From assembly GCA_945861195.1 (NCBI GenBank), contig CAMATS010000143.1:1-6245 (forward strand): DNA of 6,245 nt. The letters run 5' to 3'. Shown piece after piece: positions 4,265 through 6,245 of the stretch. Made by a program: the position numbers and the translations under genes. Below the pieces are notes generated by a model, which saw nothing but the letters and a program-made list of their open reading frames with translations, did not search any database and was not told where the DNA came from. The DNA comes from Rhodoferax sp. OV413. Its GTDB lineage: Bacteria > Pseudomonadota > Gammaproteobacteria > Burkholderiales > Burkholderiaceae_C. The first letter of the stretch is position 1. The number at the start of each line of letters is the position of its first letter.

Positions 4265-6245
4265 TCACTCATAAACCACCACCGCCCGGCCGGCGTCAGC
4301 CTGGGCGCGCCAGCTCGCCAAGGCGGCCTCGCTGGGGTAAAACCGGGCCTCGTCGCCGAGCTGCAAATCAAAACTGATTGGGCCCGCAAGGCCCGGGCGC
4401 AGCACCGACAGGCGCAGCCCCAGGCCACGCAGCAACTCGCCCTGCTCGGTGATCTCGCGCTGCGGCGGATGGGCCGCCAACAGCCGCGCCACATCGGGCA
4501 AGCAGCCGTTGACCGTCACGCCCAGGTATTTGCCAAACCGGCAGCGCGCCTGCTCCAGGCTCCACATCTGCGTGACAGTCAGTTGCACGCCACCGGCAAA
4601 GCGGTCGGGCTGCAACTTGCCCATGACGATCACCAGTTCATCGTCTTTGAGCAGTTGGCGGTGCGCAGCCATCAGGGCCTCATCGGCGCGGGCGTCTACC
4701 GTGCCTGATTTGTCGTCGAGCTTGAACAGGGCCAGTTTGCCGCGCTGGCCGTTGATCACCCGGTAGTCGGTGATGATGCCCGCCAGCAACTGCGGCTCGC
4801 GGGTATCGATCAGGTCGCTGATCTGGCGCTTGGCAAAGCGGCGCACCTCGGCCACCGACTCGTCAAACAAATGGCCCGACAGGTAGAAGCCGATGGCCGC
4901 TTTTTCCATGGTCAGCTGAGCGCGCACCCCCCAGGGGAGGGCGGGCACCAGGTCGGGCTCTTGCTTGCTCGCACCATGGTCGTCGGCGCCACCTAGATCA
5001 AACAGGCTGCCCTGGTTGGCATTGGCCAGCATAGCCGCGCCAAAGTCAAAAGCCAGGTCCACCGAGGCCAGCAGGCTCGCTCGGTTGCGCTGCAAGGTGT
5101 CAAAAGCCCCGGCCTTGATCAAGGCTTCCACCGTGCGTTTGTTGAGCCGGCTGCGATCGACCCGAGCACAAAAGTCAAACAGGCTGCTAAAGGGCCGGTT
5201 GTCCCCCGCCAGCGGCCCCGCGCCCCGGCCTTCACGGGCGGCCACAATGGCCTCGATGGCCTGTTGACCAGTGCCTTTGATGGCACTCAGCCCATAACGA
5301 ATCTGGCGGTCAGAGACAGGCTCGAAACGGTGTGTTCCGCGGTTGACATTGGGTGGCTCAAAGCTCAGGCCCATGCGCAGCGCGTCTTCAAACAACACCT
5401 TGAGCTTGTCGGTGTCGTCCATCTCTATGGTCATGTTGGCGCAAAAGAACTCGGCCGTGTAATGCACCTTGAGCCAGGCCGTGTGGTAGGCCAGCAGAGA
5501 ATAGGCAGCAGCATGCGACTTGTTAAAACCGTAGCCGGCAAACCTCTCCATCAGGTCAAAGATGTCGTCGGCCTTGGCCGGGTCGATGCTGTTTTTGGCC
5601 GCGCCGTCACGGAAGATCTGCCGGTGCCGGGCCATCTCGTCGGCGTCTTTTTTGCCCATGGCACGGCGCAGCATGTCAGCGCCGCCCAGCGAGTAGCCGC
5701 CCAAAATCTGTGCGGTCTGCATCACCTGCTCCTGGTAGACCATGATGCCGTAAGTCTCAGACAGCATCCCGGCCACCAAGGGGTGCGGGTAGACCACTTC
5801 TTCGCGGCCTTGTTTGCGCGCCACAAAGGTCGGTATCAAATCCATCGGACCGGGGCGGTACAAGGCATTGAGCGCGATCAGGTCTTCCAGGCGCGAGGGG
5901 CGCGCGTCCTTGAGCATGCGCTGCATGCCGCTGCTTTCAAACTGGAACACCGCTTCGGTTTTGCCTTCTGCAAAAAGGCGGTAAACCTTGGCGTCGTCGA
6001 GCGGCAGGTTTTCAAAAGCAAAGTTCTCTTGGCCAGCGTGGCGCTGCATGATGAACTCGCGCGCGATCTCCAGAATTGTCAGCGTGGCCAGACCCAAAAA
6101 GTCAAACTTCACCAAGCCGATCGCTTCGACGTCGTTTTTGTCGTACTGGCTCACCGCCGAGTCGCTGCCGGGCTGCTGGTAGAGCGGGCAAAAGTCGGTG
6201 AGCTTGCCCGGCGCGATCAGCACGCCGCCGGCATGCATGCCGACG
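4265..6245 (-). CDS. dnaE: DNA polymerase III alpha subunit, C-terminal part
   Basis: DnaE is the catalytic subunit of the replicative polymerase. The window holds its last 659 residues; the PHP domain and the first part of the polymerase core (including the first two catalytic Asp) lie beyond the right edge. The frame runs through position 6244 (VGMHAGGVLIAPG), so the Met at 6238 is internal. Landmarks: the third catalytic aspartate in GLVKFDFLGL (codon 6101-6103), TAVFQFESSGM-like fingers sequence, YGIMVYQEQVMQ, SLGGADMLRRAMGKK and AGYGFNKSHAAAYSLLAY, all typical of DnaE. Next come a helix-hairpin-helix region (RLNKRTVEALIKAGAFDTL), a likely beta-clamp-binding motif QGSLFDL (4994-5014), an OB-fold (AGIITDYRVINGQRGK to CRFGKYL) and the C-terminal tau-binding region ending VVVYE. 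The reading frame is intact. Transcription runs towards vapBC and tolA. It is a core chromosomal gene and argues against a plasmid or phage origin for the window. Confidence 0.97.
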   Translation of the reverse strand, partial: VGMHAGGVLIAPGKLTDFCPLYQQPGSDSAVSQYDKNDVEAIGLVKFDFLGLATLTILEIAREFIMQRHAGQENFAFENLPLDDAKVYRLFAEGKTEAVFQFESSGMQRMLKDARPSRLEDLIALNALYRPGPMDLIPTFVARKQGREEVVYPHPLVAGMLSETYGIMVYQEQVMQTAQILGGYSLGGADMLRRAMGKKDADEMARHRQIFRDGAAKNSIDPAKADDIFDLMERFAGYGFNKSHAAAYSLLAYHTAWLKVHYTAEFFCANMTIEMDDTDKLKVLFEDALRMGLSFEPPNVNRGTHRFEPVSDRQIRYGLSAIKGTGQQAIEAIVAAREGRGAGPLAGDNRPFSSLFDFCARVDRSRLNKRTVEALIKAGAFDTLQRNRASLLASVDLAFDFGAAMLANANQGSLFDLGGADDHGASKQEPDLVPALPWGVRAQLTMEKAAIGFYLSGHLFDESVAEVRRFAKRQISDLIDTREPQLLAGIITDYRVINGQRGKLALFKLDDKSGTVDARADEALMAAHRQLLKDDELVIVMGKLQPDRFAGGVQLTVTQMWSLEQARCRFGKYLGVTVNGCLPDVARLLAAHPPQREITEQGELLRGLGLRLSVLRPGLAGPISFDLQLGDEARFYPSEAALASWRAQADAGRAVVVYE

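Noticed and set aside
4023..4268. Minus-strand frame of 81 codons in the vapB-dnaE gap
   Set aside because: Low-complexity translation with no domain, no ribosome site and overlap with the dnaE stop; treated as non-coding.
4106..4708. Plus-strand frame of 200 codons opposite the end of dnaE
   Set aside because: Antisense to well-conserved DnaE coding sequence and reading through the inverted-repeat region; no domain recognised.

Overview
The window is a GC-rich bacterial chromosomal segment. The protein sequences (TolQ beginning MNQDLSIFHL, a DnaE of the proteobacterial type, a YbgC-like tail) resemble those of beta-proteobacteria of the order Burkholderiales, most likely Comamonadaceae (Rhodoferax/Polaromonas/Acidovorax-like). 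This assignment rests on recognition of the protein sequences, not on a search.

Layout. Plus strand, 1-3368: the C-terminal three quarters of a PLP-dependent class I/II aminotransferase (cut by the window edge), then a 5'-truncated remnant of the Tol-Pal-associated thioesterase gene ybgC, then tolQ, tolR and tolA in tight succession (start/stop overlap, 14-nt gap, 9-nt gap). Minus strand, 3396-4000: a small type II toxin-antitoxin module of VapBC type, with an intact antitoxin (vapB) and a toxin gene (vapC) broken by a single in-frame TGA. A non-coding stretch of about 260 nt with several inverted repeats follows, and then the C-terminal 659 residues of DnaE, the replicative DNA polymerase III alpha subunit, also on the minus strand and cut by the right edge.

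How the genes work together. TolQ and TolR form the proton-motive-force-driven inner-membrane motor that energises TolA, which reaches across the periplasm to TolB/Pal and helps constrict the outer membrane at division. In the usual proteobacterial operon ybgC precedes tolQ, and tolB-pal follow tolA. Here ybgC is reduced to its C-terminal third, and tolB-pal are not next to tolA: a convergent toxin-antitoxin relic and dnaE occupy that side. The Tol locus therefore looks remodelled on both flanks while the motor genes themselves look intact.

I found no convincing new defence system, CRISPR array, RNA gene or insertion sequence. The observations most worth checking are the ybgC deletion, the separation of tolQRA from tolB-pal, and the apparently recent nonsense mutation in vapC.
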